Source: Bacillus mesophilus
GTDB taxonomy: Bacteria; Bacillota; Bacilli; Bacillales; SA4
Length of the DNA stretch: 64,000 bases
Assembly: GCF_011008845.1 (NCBI RefSeq)
Contig: NZ_JAAIWM010000002.1
Span: 682,001 to 746,000 of the forward strand
Direction of reading: 5' to 3'
Shown: positions 46,394 through 55,399 of the stretch, piece after piece
Layout: each line of letters opens with the position of its first letter
Position numbering within the stretch: position 1 is the stretch's first letter
Translations under genes and position numbers: made by a program
Notes under the pieces: generated by a model
What the model was told of the DNA's origin: nothing
The model's input: the letters and a program-made list of their open reading frames with translations, nothing else
The model's database searches: none

Positions 46394-46620
46394 GTAAGTA
46401 TAGTATGTGAAAAGACCTTACACTTTCATTCTTCGTAAATAAAAATATCATGAAGAATTTAACAAAACAATAGGGTTAGCATTTCTTCAACCTATATAAG
46501 GAAATACTTTTAATTAGGTTATCTTGAATTAGAGGAATCACCTGTAATAGGTGGATAGAAGGCTAAAAAGTGGAGATTAGTATGGCTTATTCATTCGATC
46601 TGTTAATGTATTTTTTTTAG
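46394..46620. other. Gap between accA terminator and pfkA promoter
   Basis: No gene or known motif recognised. A short inverted repeat CACCT/AGGTG is present, likely by chance. Confidence 0.4.
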
Positions 46621-46662
46621 TAAAAAACGTGCATTCCCGTTTGTTAGGGAACTGCACGTTTT
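46621..46662 (-). terminator. Terminator of accA
   Basis: AAAACGTGCA/TGCACGTTTT with inner TTCCC/GGGAA pairing and T6 on the minus strand, directly after the accA stop. Confidence 0.93.
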
Positions 46663-46665
46663 ATA

Positions 46666-47643
46666 TTACTTGATTGCAACTGGATCGGTTGCAAACGTAA
46701 ATTCTCCAATACTTCTATATTTATCATAACGGTGCTGTATTAACTGTTCTTTACTATATTGAGTTAATTCCTTTAGTGACCTTTTCAAGTAATTATCTAC
46801 AAGAAGAGCTTGTTCAGCCTTTTGTCGGTGTGCTCCACCTTTAACCTCTGGAATAATATGATCTATAATTCCTAGTTCCTTTAAGTCTGGCGCAGTAATT
46901 TTCATCGTTTCAGCCGCTTTTTTAGCAAGTCCCGCATCCTTCCATAATAAAGCAGCAGCTCCCTCTGGAGAAATAACGGAGTACCAAGAGTTTTCTAGCA
47001 TTAAAACATGGTTACCCATTCCTATTGCCAATGCTCCACCACTTGCTCCTTCACCAATTACAATACAAATGATAGGGACAGTGAGACCAGCCATTTCAAA
47101 TAGATTCTTTGCGATCGCTTCTCCCTGACCTCGTTCTTCAGCAGTCTTCCCTGGGAAAGCACCTTTTGTGTCAAGAAAACATATAATCGGACGATTAAAT
47201 TTTTCTGCCTGCTTCATTAATCGAAGTGCTTTTCGGTAACCCTCAGGATGAGGCATACCAAAGTTTCTGCGAAGATTTTCCTTTGTATCGCGACCACGCT
47301 GATGACCAATTACCGTAACAGGTAAGCCATGGTATTTAGCCACTCCTGAAACAATTGCCTCATCATCACCATAAAAACGATCACCATGACATTCAAAAAA
47401 GCCTGTAAATAAGTGGCTTATGTAATCAAGAGTTGTTGGGCGCTCTGGATGTCTAGCAATTTGTACGCGGTCCCAAGGTCTTAAGTTTCCATACACTTCC
47501 GCCTCTAGCTTTTCTAGTCTTGCCTCTAGTTTCTCTATCTCATCTGAAAGATCTACATCAGCATTTTTCGTGAACTCTCTTAGTTCCACTATCTTTTTCT
47601 TCAGCTCTGTCACCGGTCGCTCAAACTCTAATTCTCCTAACAA
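46666..47643 (-). CDS. accA: Acetyl-CoA carboxylase carboxyltransferase subunit alpha
   Basis: 325 residues. The N-terminal coiled coil (about 1-50) is followed by the crotonase-like carboxyltransferase core with [27 protein letters not shown] and [14 protein letters not shown]. With AccD it transfers the carboxyl group from biotin to acetyl-CoA. The start is TTG and overlaps the accD stop by 7 nt, with GGGAGGG as RBS, so translation is coupled and stoichiometric. Confidence 0.98.
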   Translation of the reverse strand: MLGELEFERPVTELKKKIVELREFTKNADVDLSDEIEKLEARLEKLEAEVYGNLRPWDRVQIARHPERPTTLDYISHLFTGFFECHGDRFYGDDEAIVSGVAKYHGLPVTVIGHQRGRDTKENLRRNFGMPHPEGYRKALRLMKQAEKFNRPIICFLDTKGAFPGKTAEERGQGEAIAKNLFEMAGLTVPIICIVIGEGASGGALAIGMGNHVLMLENSWYSVISPEGAAALLWKDAGLAKKAAETMKITAPDLKELGIIDHIIPEVKGGAHRQKAEQALLVDNYLKRSLKELTQYSKEQLIQHRYDKYRSIGEFTFATDPVAIK

Positions 47644-48500
47644 TCTAGCTTCCCTCCCGGTTCATGTATATCTAGGATATTACTTAACGTATCCTTCATA
47701 TCTAATCTATGAATAACAGCATCTAGCTGACCATGTTTCAATAAAAATTCTGCTGTTTGGAAATCCTCAGGAAGGTCCTCACGAATCGTTTGTTCAATGA
47801 TTCTTCTTCCTGCAAAACCAATTAATGCGCGTGGTTCAGCAAAGTTATAATCCCCCACAGACGCAAAGCTTGCTGTTACACCGCCAGTAGTGGGGTGTGT
47901 CATAATCGAAACATATAACAATCCTTTTTCACTAAACCTCTTTAACACAGCACTAATTTTGGCCATCTGCATAAGGCTTAGTACACCCTCTTGCATACGT
48001 GCTCCTCCAGAAGCAGTGAAAATGATGAAAGGAATGTTCTTTTCCATTGCTTTTTCAATCGCACTAGCAATTTTTTCACCAACAGCCGAACCCATACTCG
48101 CCATTCGGAAAGAAGAATCCATTACCGCAATGGCAATATGATGACCGTTAATCGTTCCTTCACCCGTAAGAACCGCCTCGTTTAACCCCGTTTTAGCCCG
48201 GTCTTTTTCTAACTTTTCCAAGTAATCTGGGAAACCTAATGGGTTCTCAGAAATCATATCATGATCATATTCCGTAAAAGTACCTTCATCTAATAAACTA
48301 TCCATTCGTTCAAAGGCAGTCATAGGATAATGATAATCACAATTCATGCATACTTTCAGATTTTTAGTTAACTCTTTCGTATACATAATTTTTTTGCAAC
48401 TTGGACACTTAGTCATGATTCCTTCAGGTACTTCCTGTTTACTTTGCTCTGAAGGGATTGTTGCATACTTCTTCTTTTTTGTGAACAAATCTTTTAACAT
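47637..48500 (-). CDS. accD: Acetyl-CoA carboxylase carboxyltransferase subunit beta
   Basis: 287 residues. The N-terminal zinc finger has Cys32, Cys35, Cys51 and Cys54. The core contains [12 protein letters not shown] and the oxyanion Gly pair GGVTASFAS. It forms the carboxyltransferase heterotetramer with AccA, the first committed step in fatty-acid synthesis. GGGGGG precedes the ATG. It begins 75 bp after a GntR regulator gene; I saw no terminator between them. Confidence 0.98.
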   Translation of the reverse strand: MLKDLFTKKKKYATIPSEQSKQEVPEGIMTKCPSCKKIMYTKELTKNLKVCMNCDYHYPMTAFERMDSLLDEGTFTEYDHDMISENPLGFPDYLEKLEKDRAKTGLNEAVLTGEGTINGHHIAIAVMDSSFRMASMGSAVGEKIASAIEKAMEKNIPFIIFTASGGARMQEGVLSLMQMAKISAVLKRFSEKGLLYVSIMTHPTTGGVTASFASVGDYNFAEPRALIGFAGRRIIEQTIREDLPEDFQTAEFLLKHGQLDAVIHRLDMKDTLSNILDIHEPGGKLDC

Positions 48501-48575
48501 TTTCTTCCCCCCTTGTCTTCATTAGAGTTAGACTATTTTTGCATAACTATAAAATTCTATTAAACAGTCTTACCT

Positions 48576-49187
48576 TTAGTAGTTGTATAATACTCTGTAT
48601 TCTTGAAGGGCTCTCTCGACATCACCCTGTTCAAGTGAAATAATCAAATTTTCATATTTCTCTTGTTCTGGATTTCCTTCATTGGCTGAACTAACACTTG
48701 CATACTCGGAAAGAAGCAACCAGATTTTCAGTAATAGTCGGTTGTCAGTTATACGAAGAAGTAGCTTAGTAAACTCCTCTTTAAATACAGCTGAATCTTC
48801 ACTTAGCAGCTCTCTTAAATACTGTATTTTTTCTACATAAGGTTCTTCACAAATAATCCTAATTGATTGCTCTTCTAGTATTCTTTTTGTATTTAATAAA
48901 TCCTTTTTTGCCGTTTCATTTTGAAGGATAAAACTTCCGATTAATTCAACAAGATGGTGGCCCCCGAAATCCTTTACAAATGTTCCTTCACCTCGTCTTG
49001 TTTCAATTAATCCGAGTAACTCCAAAGCTCTTAACGCTTCACGGACAGAAGACCTCCCTACACCTAAACGGTCTGTAAGTTCTCGCTCAGATGGAAGTCG
49101 ATCCCCAGGTTGTAATGAATCGGCTTGAATGATTGTATGAATCTGTTTTATCGTTTCAATATAAACTTTTGACTGTGGTATTGACAC
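48576..49187 (-). CDS. FadR/GntR-family transcriptional regulator (FCD type)
   Basis: 203 residues. An N-terminal winged helix (about 1-75) has the GntR signature LQPGDRLPSERELTDRLGVGRSSVREALRALE and RRGEGTFV. The C-terminal helical FCD domain (about 85-200) is somewhat short and its metal-binding His residues are not obvious, so the ligand is unclear. The start is GTG, with the RBS AAAGGTGAG formed by the end of the malic enzyme gene 9 bp away. Its location between malic enzyme and accDA suggests it controls both. Confidence 0.9.
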   Translation of the reverse strand: MSIPQSKVYIETIKQIHTIIQADSLQPGDRLPSERELTDRLGVGRSSVREALRALELLGLIETRRGEGTFVKDFGGHHLVELIGSFILQNETAKKDLLNTKRILEEQSIRIICEEPYVEKIQYLRELLSEDSAVFKEEFTKLLLRITDNRLLLKIWLLLSEYASVSSANEGNPEQEKYENLIISLEQGDVERALQEYRVLYNY

Positions 49188-49196
49188 AGTATATAC

Positions 49197-50438
49197 TCAC
49201 TCACCTTTACCAATAATGGCCAGTTGTCTTGTTTTCTCAGCAATTTCTTCTGGATCCACCTGAATTCTAGCAACCCCTGTTTCCATTGCAGCCTTAGCAA
49301 CAGCAGCTGCAACAGCAGGTGCTACACGTGGATCAAATGGGGCTGGTATTACATATTCATCCTTTAACTCATCTTCTGAAATGAGACTAGCAATCGCTTC
49401 TACCGCAGCAATTTTCATCTGCTCATTAATATGAGTAGCTCTGACATCCAAAGCTCCTCTAAAAATCCCTGGAAATGCTAGTACATTGTTTACCTGATTT
49501 GGAAAGTCTGATCTACCAGTACCAATAACTCTAGCTCCTGCTTCTTTAGCATCACTTGGCATAATCTCTGGATTAGGATTAGCCATTGCAAAGATAATCG
49601 GATCTTGATTCATTTCACGGATGATTTCTTTTGTTAGAGCTCCCTCAACTGATACACCAATAAACACATCTGCATCTTTCATTGCATCAGCCAAGGAGCC
49701 TTCCATTTTATTTCGATTCGTGTATTTTGCTACTTCTTCTTTCACACTGTTCATACCAAATGGTCGTCCTTCGTAGATAGCACCCTTTGAATCGCACATG
49801 ATCACGTCACGAACTCCGTATGAATATAAAAGTTTAATAATTGCAATTCCTGCTGCCCCTGCTCCGTTTGCTACTACTTTAATTTCGGACATACTTTTAC
49901 CAACTAGCTTTAACGCATTAACTAGACCCGCTACAGTTACAATGGCTGTACCATGCTGATCATCATGAAAAATTGGTATATTGGTTTCTTTCTTTAGTCT
50001 TTCCTCTATTACAAAGCAATTAGGTGCTGCTATATCTTCTAAATTTACGCCACCAAAGGTAGGCTCTAATAGTTTTACAGTTTCAATTATCTTCTCAACA
50101 TCTGTGGTTCCTAAACAAATAGGAAAAGCGTCAACACCAGCAAAGCTCTTAAATAGTACAGCTTTCCCTTCCATTACAGGTAATGAAGCTTCCGGACCAA
50201 TATTACCTAGTCCTAGTACTGCCGTTCCATCAGAAACAACTGCTACCATATTACCTTTCATTGTGTACTCATACACTTTGTTAACGTCGTCATATATAGC
50301 CTTGCAAGGTTCTGCTACACCGGGTGAATAAGCGAGACTTAAATCTTTAGCGTTCCGAACTGGAACCTTTGAATTTGATTCTAGCTTCCCTTTATGAATT
50401 CGATGGATATGTAATGCCTCTTCTTTTAAAGTAGACAT
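49197..50438 (-). CDS. ytsJ: NAD(P)-dependent malic enzyme (YtsJ type)
   Basis: 413 residues, the short bacterial malic enzyme. The substrate region SLAYSPGVAEPCKAI, metal-binding FHDDQHGTAIV and the Rossmann motif VVANGAGAAGIAIIKLL are clear. In B. subtilis YtsJ is NADP-linked and supplies NADPH; cofactor choice here is inferred. It converts malate to pyruvate and CO2. It leads the malic enzyme-gntR-accDA cluster and has a palindromic operator over its promoter. Confidence 0.95.
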   Translation of the reverse strand: MSTLKEEALHIHRIHKGKLESNSKVPVRNAKDLSLAYSPGVAEPCKAIYDDVNKVYEYTMKGNMVAVVSDGTAVLGLGNIGPEASLPVMEGKAVLFKSFAGVDAFPICLGTTDVEKIIETVKLLEPTFGGVNLEDIAAPNCFVIEERLKKETNIPIFHDDQHGTAIVTVAGLVNALKLVGKSMSEIKVVANGAGAAGIAIIKLLYSYGVRDVIMCDSKGAIYEGRPFGMNSVKEEVAKYTNRNKMEGSLADAMKDADVFIGVSVEGALTKEIIREMNQDPIIFAMANPNPEIMPSDAKEAGARVIGTGRSDFPNQVNNVLAFPGIFRGALDVRATHINEQMKIAAVEAIASLISEDELKDEYVIPAPFDPRVAPAVAAAVAKAAMETGVARIQVDPEEIAEKTRQLAIIGKGE

Positions 50439-50476
50439 ACGCTCACTCTCCTAACTTTTTCATATGTGGTAATCAA

Positions 50477-50489
50477 GTGGTCAGACCAC
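50477..50489 (-). promoter_or_regulatory. FCD/GntR-type operator over the malic enzyme promoter
   Basis: GTGGTCAGACCAC is a perfect palindrome fitting the TGGT-N3-ACCA pattern bound by FadR-like regulators. It touches the predicted -10 TAATGT (50493-50488), whose -35 TTGTTA lies at 50515-50510 with a 16-bp spacer. The GntR regulator gene directly downstream of malic enzyme is the likely binder. Confidence 0.7.
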
Positions 50490-50515
50490 ATTAGACTATT
50501 TAACAATAATAACAA
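50488..50515 (-). promoter_or_regulatory. Sigma-A promoter of the malic enzyme gene
   Basis: TTGTTA, 16-bp spacer, TAATGT on the minus strand, overlapping the GTGGTCAGACCAC palindrome at its downstream edge. Confidence 0.55.
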
Positions 50516-50536
50516 AATTCTGGAATATGTAAAGAA

Positions 50537-53500
50537 CTAATAGGCTTTCAAAACCACATTTTTCTCTCCTACTACCTCTTTAATTTTCTCTAGGCACACA
50601 GTAACAGGATTCACATGATAAGCGATCGGCAGTCTAATAGATTTTTTACTTTCTACATAATAAAGGACAACCCCTGTATTACCATGATATTCAGTGAACA
50701 GCTGTTTTAATTCTTCTAATTTATTTTGATTCTCAAGTTCCGGTTCGATTTTTATAAATAGAATTTTCTCCTGATAATCATTTTTCAACTCATCCATTGA
50801 CTTAACCTTTTGAATGATAAATTGAGGTTCACCATTTCGAAGGTCGATTTTCCCCGATAGCATTAATACAGTACCTACTTTAAAATAGGACTGAAATTCT
50901 CGGAAGGTAGTAGGGAACACAGTACCTTCAATTTCTCCACTTTCGTCATTGATGACTAGGAAAGACATTTGTTCTCCCTTTTTGGTGCGGATTGTCCGTT
51001 CAGACCCTACAAGTGCTACAATCGTGACTTTCTTGTCGATATACTCTTGTTTTGCTGTTTGAATGGACACAGGCTGATGTTCCTGCCAATAGCGTTGATA
51101 GGCTGTAACCGGATGGTTGGATAGATAAAAGCCGATTGCTTCCATTTCAAATTGCAGTTTCTCTTCATCCCTAAAAGGAGTCATTTGAATATACTGTGGC
51201 TTTAAGAGCAACTCCTCTTCAAATGAAAAATCAAGTTGATCTCCACTGTCCGGCTTAACAAGTTCTGCATAGTCTAGCGCCACATCAATACTTGCTAGAA
51301 GAGTAGATCGTTCTTGTCCAAATTCATCAAAGCAGCCGGAGAATACAAGTGATTCTACCGTTTTTCTGTTTGGTAGAACCCTCGCACAAAAGTCGAATAA
51401 ATCATCAAAAGGTCGACCTTTTCTTTCTGAAAGGATTTTTTTCACCGTTTGGACACCAATATTTTTGATTGCAGCCAAGCTATATCTAATGGCCTGATCA
51501 TAAACTAGAAATCCATAAGAACTCTTATTTATAGAAGGTGGTAATACCTTAATTTGTTTTAATTTTGCCTCGCGCACATATTGGCCGATTTTATCATCAT
51601 TGCCAATAGCAGAGGTAAGTAACGCTGACATGAAGAATAATGGAAAGTTTGCTTTTAGATAAGCAAGTTGGTAAGCAATCATACTATAGGCTACAGCGTG
51701 ACTTCTATTAAATCCGTAGTTAGCAAATCTTACAATCAAATCATAAATTTCATTTGCTACTTCAGATGAATAGCCAACATTCAGACAGCCATCAACGAAA
51801 TGCTTGCGTTCTGCTTCTAGCACCTCGATTTTCTTCTTACTAACGGCTCGTCTTAATAGATCTGCTTCCCCTAATGAAAAGCCAGCCATTAAGGATGCAA
51901 TCTGCATAATCTGCTCCTGGTAAACAATAACTCCATTCGTACTACGAAGGATATCCTCAAGGTCTGGATGTGGATAGGTTACCTTATGATGCTTATTTTC
52001 AATATAGACCGGGATATTTTCCATCGGACCCGGCCTGTAAAGGGCATTAACAGCCACAATATCCTCAAAATGAGTAGGCTTTAATCTCTGTAAAACACTT
52101 CTCATACCTGAAGATTCCAATTGGAAAATACCGGTTGTATCTCCTGCTCCTAATAACTTAAAGGTTTTATCATCATCAAGAGGAAAATCTGCAAGTTCTA
52201 ATTTCACCTTTTTAGACCACTTTATTTGGTCTAATATTCTTTGAAGAATCGTTAAATTTCGAAGACCTAGAAAGTCCATCTTTAATAGCCCAATTTCTTC
52301 TAGAATCTCCATTGAATACTGTGTAAGGTAAACACCCTGGTGACCATCTTGAATTGGAATAAGATCAGTTAGAGGTTGATCACTTATAATCACCCCTGCT
52401 GCATGAGTAGAGGTGTGTCTTGGCAATCCTTCTAATTTTAAAGCCACCTGAAAGACCTTTTGTGTTACACTCGATTGCTTAATATGTGTTTGAAAAGGCT
52501 CGGATTCTCGGTATGCCTCTGTTAATGTAATGCCTAACCGTGAAGGCACTTTTCGTGCAATCGCATCGGCTTCCTTTTGTGAAATCCCTAATACTCTTCC
52601 AACATCACGTAAAACAGCTTTTGTTGAAAGAGTTCCAAATGTGATGATTTGAGCTACATGAAGGGCTCCATATTTATTGGAAACATATTGAATCATTTCA
52701 TCTCGTCGATCATCCGGAAAATCAATATCTATATCAGGCATAGATATTCTTTCTGGATTCAGAAATCGTTCAAATAAAAGATTATATTGGATGGGATCGA
52801 CATCTGTAATTCGGAGTAGGTATGCAACTAAAGACCCTGCTGCTGAACCACGCCCTGGACCAGTAAGGATTCCTTGTTCATGAGCGTATTTCATAAAATC
52901 CCAGACGATTAGAAAGTAATCGCTGAACTCCATTTGCTTGATTATGCTAAGCTCATACTCCATTCTTTCATAATACTGAGGACGTTCTAGACCTTTTTGC
53001 TTAAGACTCTCTATGCATAGCTGTTCTATATATACTGGTGCATTTAAAGAATTAGGAACGGGGTATTTAGGTATAAACCGTTGACCCAAATCGAGCTTTA
53101 TTTCACATTCACTTGCAATTCTACAGGTATTCTCAATGGCCTCCTTCAAGCTAAAAAAAGGCTGAATCATCTCTTCCTTCGATTTTAAGTAATATTCACT
53201 AGTTGGTAGCTTGTCTCTCTTAAGATCTGCTACTTTATCCCCATTTTTTATTGCTAATAAACACTCGTGGACAAACGCATCCTCTTTAATTAAATAATGA
53301 ACATCATTGGTTACCACTAAGCTGATTTTCATTTCTTCAGCTAGCTTGGTCAGGACTGAATGTAGTGTTTCTTCCTCTGGAAGAAGATGTGATTGTATCC
53401 CTAGATAGAAATCTTTACCGAACATCCCATGAAATTGAGCGATAGCTTGTTTTGCTTTTTCTACGTCGTTATGTAGAATCGCTTGCTCAACTTCCCCTTT

Positions 53501-53884
53501 TATCCCTGGAGTAATCGCTATTAGTCCTGTTTTATAAGCAGCAATCCATTTTTTCAGTACAGCTTTACGATTCATTGTTTGTGCTGTACTACTTATTTTC
53601 AACAGGTTTTGATAACCTTTTTTGTCTTTAGCAAGTAGGATGAGTGGAAAATGCTTTTCTTCTTTTTCATCCTCATACACAGAAACGGTTAAACCAATAA
53701 TGGGCTTAACTCCTTTTTTCAAACATGCTTTATAAAATGGGATGGCACCATATAAGTTATTATCATCGGTTATGGCTAAAGAGGTATAGCCTAGTTCCAC
53801 GGCTTTCTGGACTAGCTCCTCTATTTTGCAGCTACTTGTTAATAAGCTATAGGAACTTTTCACTTGCAGATGAACAAAGTCCAT
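50537..53884 (-). CDS. dnaE: DNA polymerase III subunit alpha, DnaE type
   Basis: 1115 residues, typical of Gram-positive DnaE. The N-terminal PHP domain (1-about 210) starts with VHLQVKSSYSLL. The palm holds GPGRGSAAGSLVAYLL and the catalytic acidic cluster PDIDIDFPDDRRDE. Then come the HhH region and a C-terminal OB domain (about 960-1040). In Bacillus it extends RNA primers, working with PolC at the fork. AGAAGGTGA precedes the ATG. It ends about 100 bp before malic enzyme with no clear terminator. Confidence 0.98.
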   Translation of the reverse strand: MDFVHLQVKSSYSLLTSSCKIEELVQKAVELGYTSLAITDDNNLYGAIPFYKACLKKGVKPIIGLTVSVYEDEKEEKHFPLILLAKDKKGYQNLLKISSTAQTMNRKAVLKKWIAAYKTGLIAITPGIKGEVEQAILHNDVEKAKQAIAQFHGMFGKDFYLGIQSHLLPEEETLHSVLTKLAEEMKISLVVTNDVHYLIKEDAFVHECLLAIKNGDKVADLKRDKLPTSEYYLKSKEEMIQPFFSLKEAIENTCRIASECEIKLDLGQRFIPKYPVPNSLNAPVYIEQLCIESLKQKGLERPQYYERMEYELSIIKQMEFSDYFLIVWDFMKYAHEQGILTGPGRGSAAGSLVAYLLRITDVDPIQYNLLFERFLNPERISMPDIDIDFPDDRRDEMIQYVSNKYGALHVAQIITFGTLSTKAVLRDVGRVLGISQKEADAIARKVPSRLGITLTEAYRESEPFQTHIKQSSVTQKVFQVALKLEGLPRHTSTHAAGVIISDQPLTDLIPIQDGHQGVYLTQYSMEILEEIGLLKMDFLGLRNLTILQRILDQIKWSKKVKLELADFPLDDDKTFKLLGAGDTTGIFQLESSGMRSVLQRLKPTHFEDIVAVNALYRPGPMENIPVYIENKHHKVTYPHPDLEDILRSTNGVIVYQEQIMQIASLMAGFSLGEADLLRRAVSKKKIEVLEAERKHFVDGCLNVGYSSEVANEIYDLIVRFANYGFNRSHAVAYSMIAYQLAYLKANFPLFFMSALLTSAIGNDDKIGQYVREAKLKQIKVLPPSINKSSYGFLVYDQAIRYSLAAIKNIGVQTVKKILSERKGRPFDDLFDFCARVLPNRKTVESLVFSGCFDEFGQERSTLLASIDVALDYAELVKPDSGDQLDFSFEEELLLKPQYIQMTPFRDEEKLQFEMEAIGFYLSNHPVTAYQRYWQEHQPVSIQTAKQEYIDKKVTIVALVGSERTIRTKKGEQMSFLVINDESGEIEGTVFPTTFREFQSYFKVGTVLMLSGKIDLRNGEPQFIIQKVKSMDELKNDYQEKILFIKIEPELENQNKLEELKQLFTEYHGNTGVVLYYVESKKSIRLPIAYHVNPVTVCLEKIKEVVGEKNVVLKAY

Positions 53885-54114
53885 TCTTTCACCTTCTATC
53901 TACTCTATTTTCACCTATATCTGAACTTTGGTTGCTTTTTTACAAAAACCAATTTAAAAGTAACTGTCTTTATGAAGAAGAGCCTTCAAACTTCAAACTT
54001 AATCTTTATTAATGGAGAGGAGTTCCCCTCCAACTGAATTTGAAAGTAAAATGTGTATTTTTAACGCAGCTTCTACTTTTCTAATTATAGTGGATGAATT
54101 AAGTTCAAATCAAA

Positions 54115-54143
54115 ACATACTTCTCTATGTCTGTCCATATATT
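54115..54143 (+). promoter_or_regulatory. Candidate sigma-E promoter of ytrHI
   Basis: ACATAC (54115-54120), 15-bp spacer, CATATATT (54136-54143) approximates the sigma-E pattern, 22 bp before ytrH. ytrHI is known in B. subtilis as a sporulation operon. Confidence 0.4.
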
Positions 54144-54164
54144 GTAACAGAAAGGGTGAATGGC

Positions 54165-54506
54165 ATGGGTGTAAGAGAGGGTTTCTATGTTCTGTTTTTC
54201 AACAGTTATTTTATAGCTCTTGGGGTAATTCTTGGTGGCTGTATTGTCGGAGGCTTAGGGGCATTTTTCATAGGAAATCCTCCGTTATTAACGATGGTTA
54301 GATTAGCTAGCAACCTTAAGATTTGGGCAATTGTCGCGGCAATTGGTGGGTCTTTTGAAGCATTTTATAGTTTCGAGAAGGGGATCTTTGATGCGAACAC
54401 TCGCGACATTATAAAACAGCTATTCATTATTTGTTCGGCAACTGGCGGTGCTCAAACAGGCTCTTTAATTATTAGCTGGTTGGCTCAAGAGGACGGGAAT
54501 CTATGA
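54165..54506 (+). CDS. ytrH: Sporulation membrane protein YtrH
   Basis: 113 residues from the ATG at 54165, preceded by AAAGGGTG. An open frame extends 51 codons upstream but that part is not family-like. There are three hydrophobic segments and the Gly-rich GVILGGCIVGGLGAFFIG and ATGGAQTGSLIISWL motifs. YtrH is needed for efficient sporulation in B. subtilis; its biochemical role is unknown. The stop overlaps the ytrI start by 4 nt (ATGA). Confidence 0.9.
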   Translation: MGVREGFYVLFFNSYFIALGVILGGCIVGGLGAFFIGNPPLLTMVRLASNLKIWAIVAAIGGSFEAFYSFEKGIFDANTRDIIKQLFIICSATGGAQTGSLIISWLAQEDGNL

Positions 54507-55015
54507 GAATACCTCCATATTACGAAAAGGGAAGCTGGCAGAGATTTTTAGCAGGCGGTGTTTTTGGTGGACTCATTAGCTGGATCATTTTTGCCTATAT
54601 GTTTGGTACCTATCAGGACACTCAGATTTTACATATATCAAAGCAAGCTAAAGAAATTAAGGACTTAAAAGAGGATATAAAGATCTGGCAAACTGATTAT
54701 CAGAAACTCAACGAAGAAAACCAAAAGGGTGTAACATTACAAGAAATTGTAGTCACTATTGATAATGCAGAAAAATATAAACTTGATCATTTCAGGAAGT
54801 ACCAATTAGAGACTCAATCGAAACAAGAAATAAATCACTTAATAGCGAAGGAAATTAGTAAGGTCTACGAAAGTAAAGAGCTAATTATCAAAGCGATAGA
54901 AAACAAGGTTTTTACGATTGATGATAAACAATATAGGCTTGAAGTTAGTGGTATTTATCTGCTGTATGCTAATCTAGAGATTGATGTGACAATGAAATTT
55001 AATGAGAATAACTAA
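54503..55015 (+). CDS. ytrI: Sporulation membrane protein YtrI
   Basis: 170 residues. One N-terminal membrane helix (about 13-34, FLAGGVFGGLISWIIFAYMFG) is followed by a predicted coiled coil (about 40-75) and a C-terminal globular part with GIYLLYANLEIDVTMKF. It is the partner of YtrH, translated by coupling through a 4-nt overlap. Its topology is likely N-in with a long outer domain in the mother cell or forespore membrane. Confidence 0.9.
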   Translation: MRIPPYYEKGSWQRFLAGGVFGGLISWIIFAYMFGTYQDTQILHISKQAKEIKDLKEDIKIWQTDYQKLNEENQKGVTLQEIVVTIDNAEKYKLDHFRKYQLETQSKQEINHLIAKEISKVYESKELIIKAIENKVFTIDDKQYRLEVSGIYLLYANLEIDVTMKFNENN

Positions 55016-55128
55016 AGTTTGAATATTTTATGAAATATTCAGAAAAGTATAGCAACCTCCTCCTATTTTGTATACAATGAATACAGGATATGGTAATTGC
55101 TGTTAAAACTTCTTTAGGAGGTGTACCA

Positions 55129-55323
55129 ATGATCATAAACAGGAAACAACTTATGAGAGATAAGCTTCAACAAATAATAGCAGGGTATTCAGCCTATACA
55201 GAAACAAAAGAAGTCGCAATCATGCTTAAGAAGGAGCTCAAGCTCCGTAATATCGATGTATATGTTGATGATACCGACAAAGGATTTTGGTTTATTCCTG
55301 TAAAGGAAAAAGCGCAGGCTTAG
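55129..55323 (+). CDS. Small conserved protein of unknown function
   Basis: 64 residues from the ATG at 55129, which has a perfect AGGAGGTG 5 nt upstream. MIINRKQLMRDKLQQIIAGY is followed by a second helix and a short DVYVDDTDKGFWFIPV strand. No known motif. The strong RBS and codon use support a real gene. It sits between the sporulation genes ytrHI and nrnA. Confidence 0.75.
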   Translation: MIINRKQLMRDKLQQIIAGYSAYTETKEVAIMLKKELKLRNIDVYVDDTDKGFWFIPVKEKAQA

Positions 55324-55366
55324 CTTACTGCAATTCTCACTTAATCCTACTATACATCCGATTCTT

Positions 55367-55399
55367 AACAGGGAAAGAGAGGTTAGTCTCCACCCTGTT
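55367..55399. terminator. Possible bidirectional terminator
   Basis: AACAGGG/CCCTGTT with inner GAGA/TCTC pairing lies between the convergent small gene and nrnA. T tracts are weak on both strands. Confidence 0.45.

Noticed and set aside
54012-54164. Longer N-terminal extension of YtrH
   Set aside because: The extra 51 codons have no RBS and are unlike the family; the ATG at 54165 has a good RBS and gives the normal length.
55020-55041. Hairpin TGAATATTT/AAATATTCA after ytrI as terminator
   Set aside because: Neither strand has a T tract and the stem is pure A/T except two pairs.
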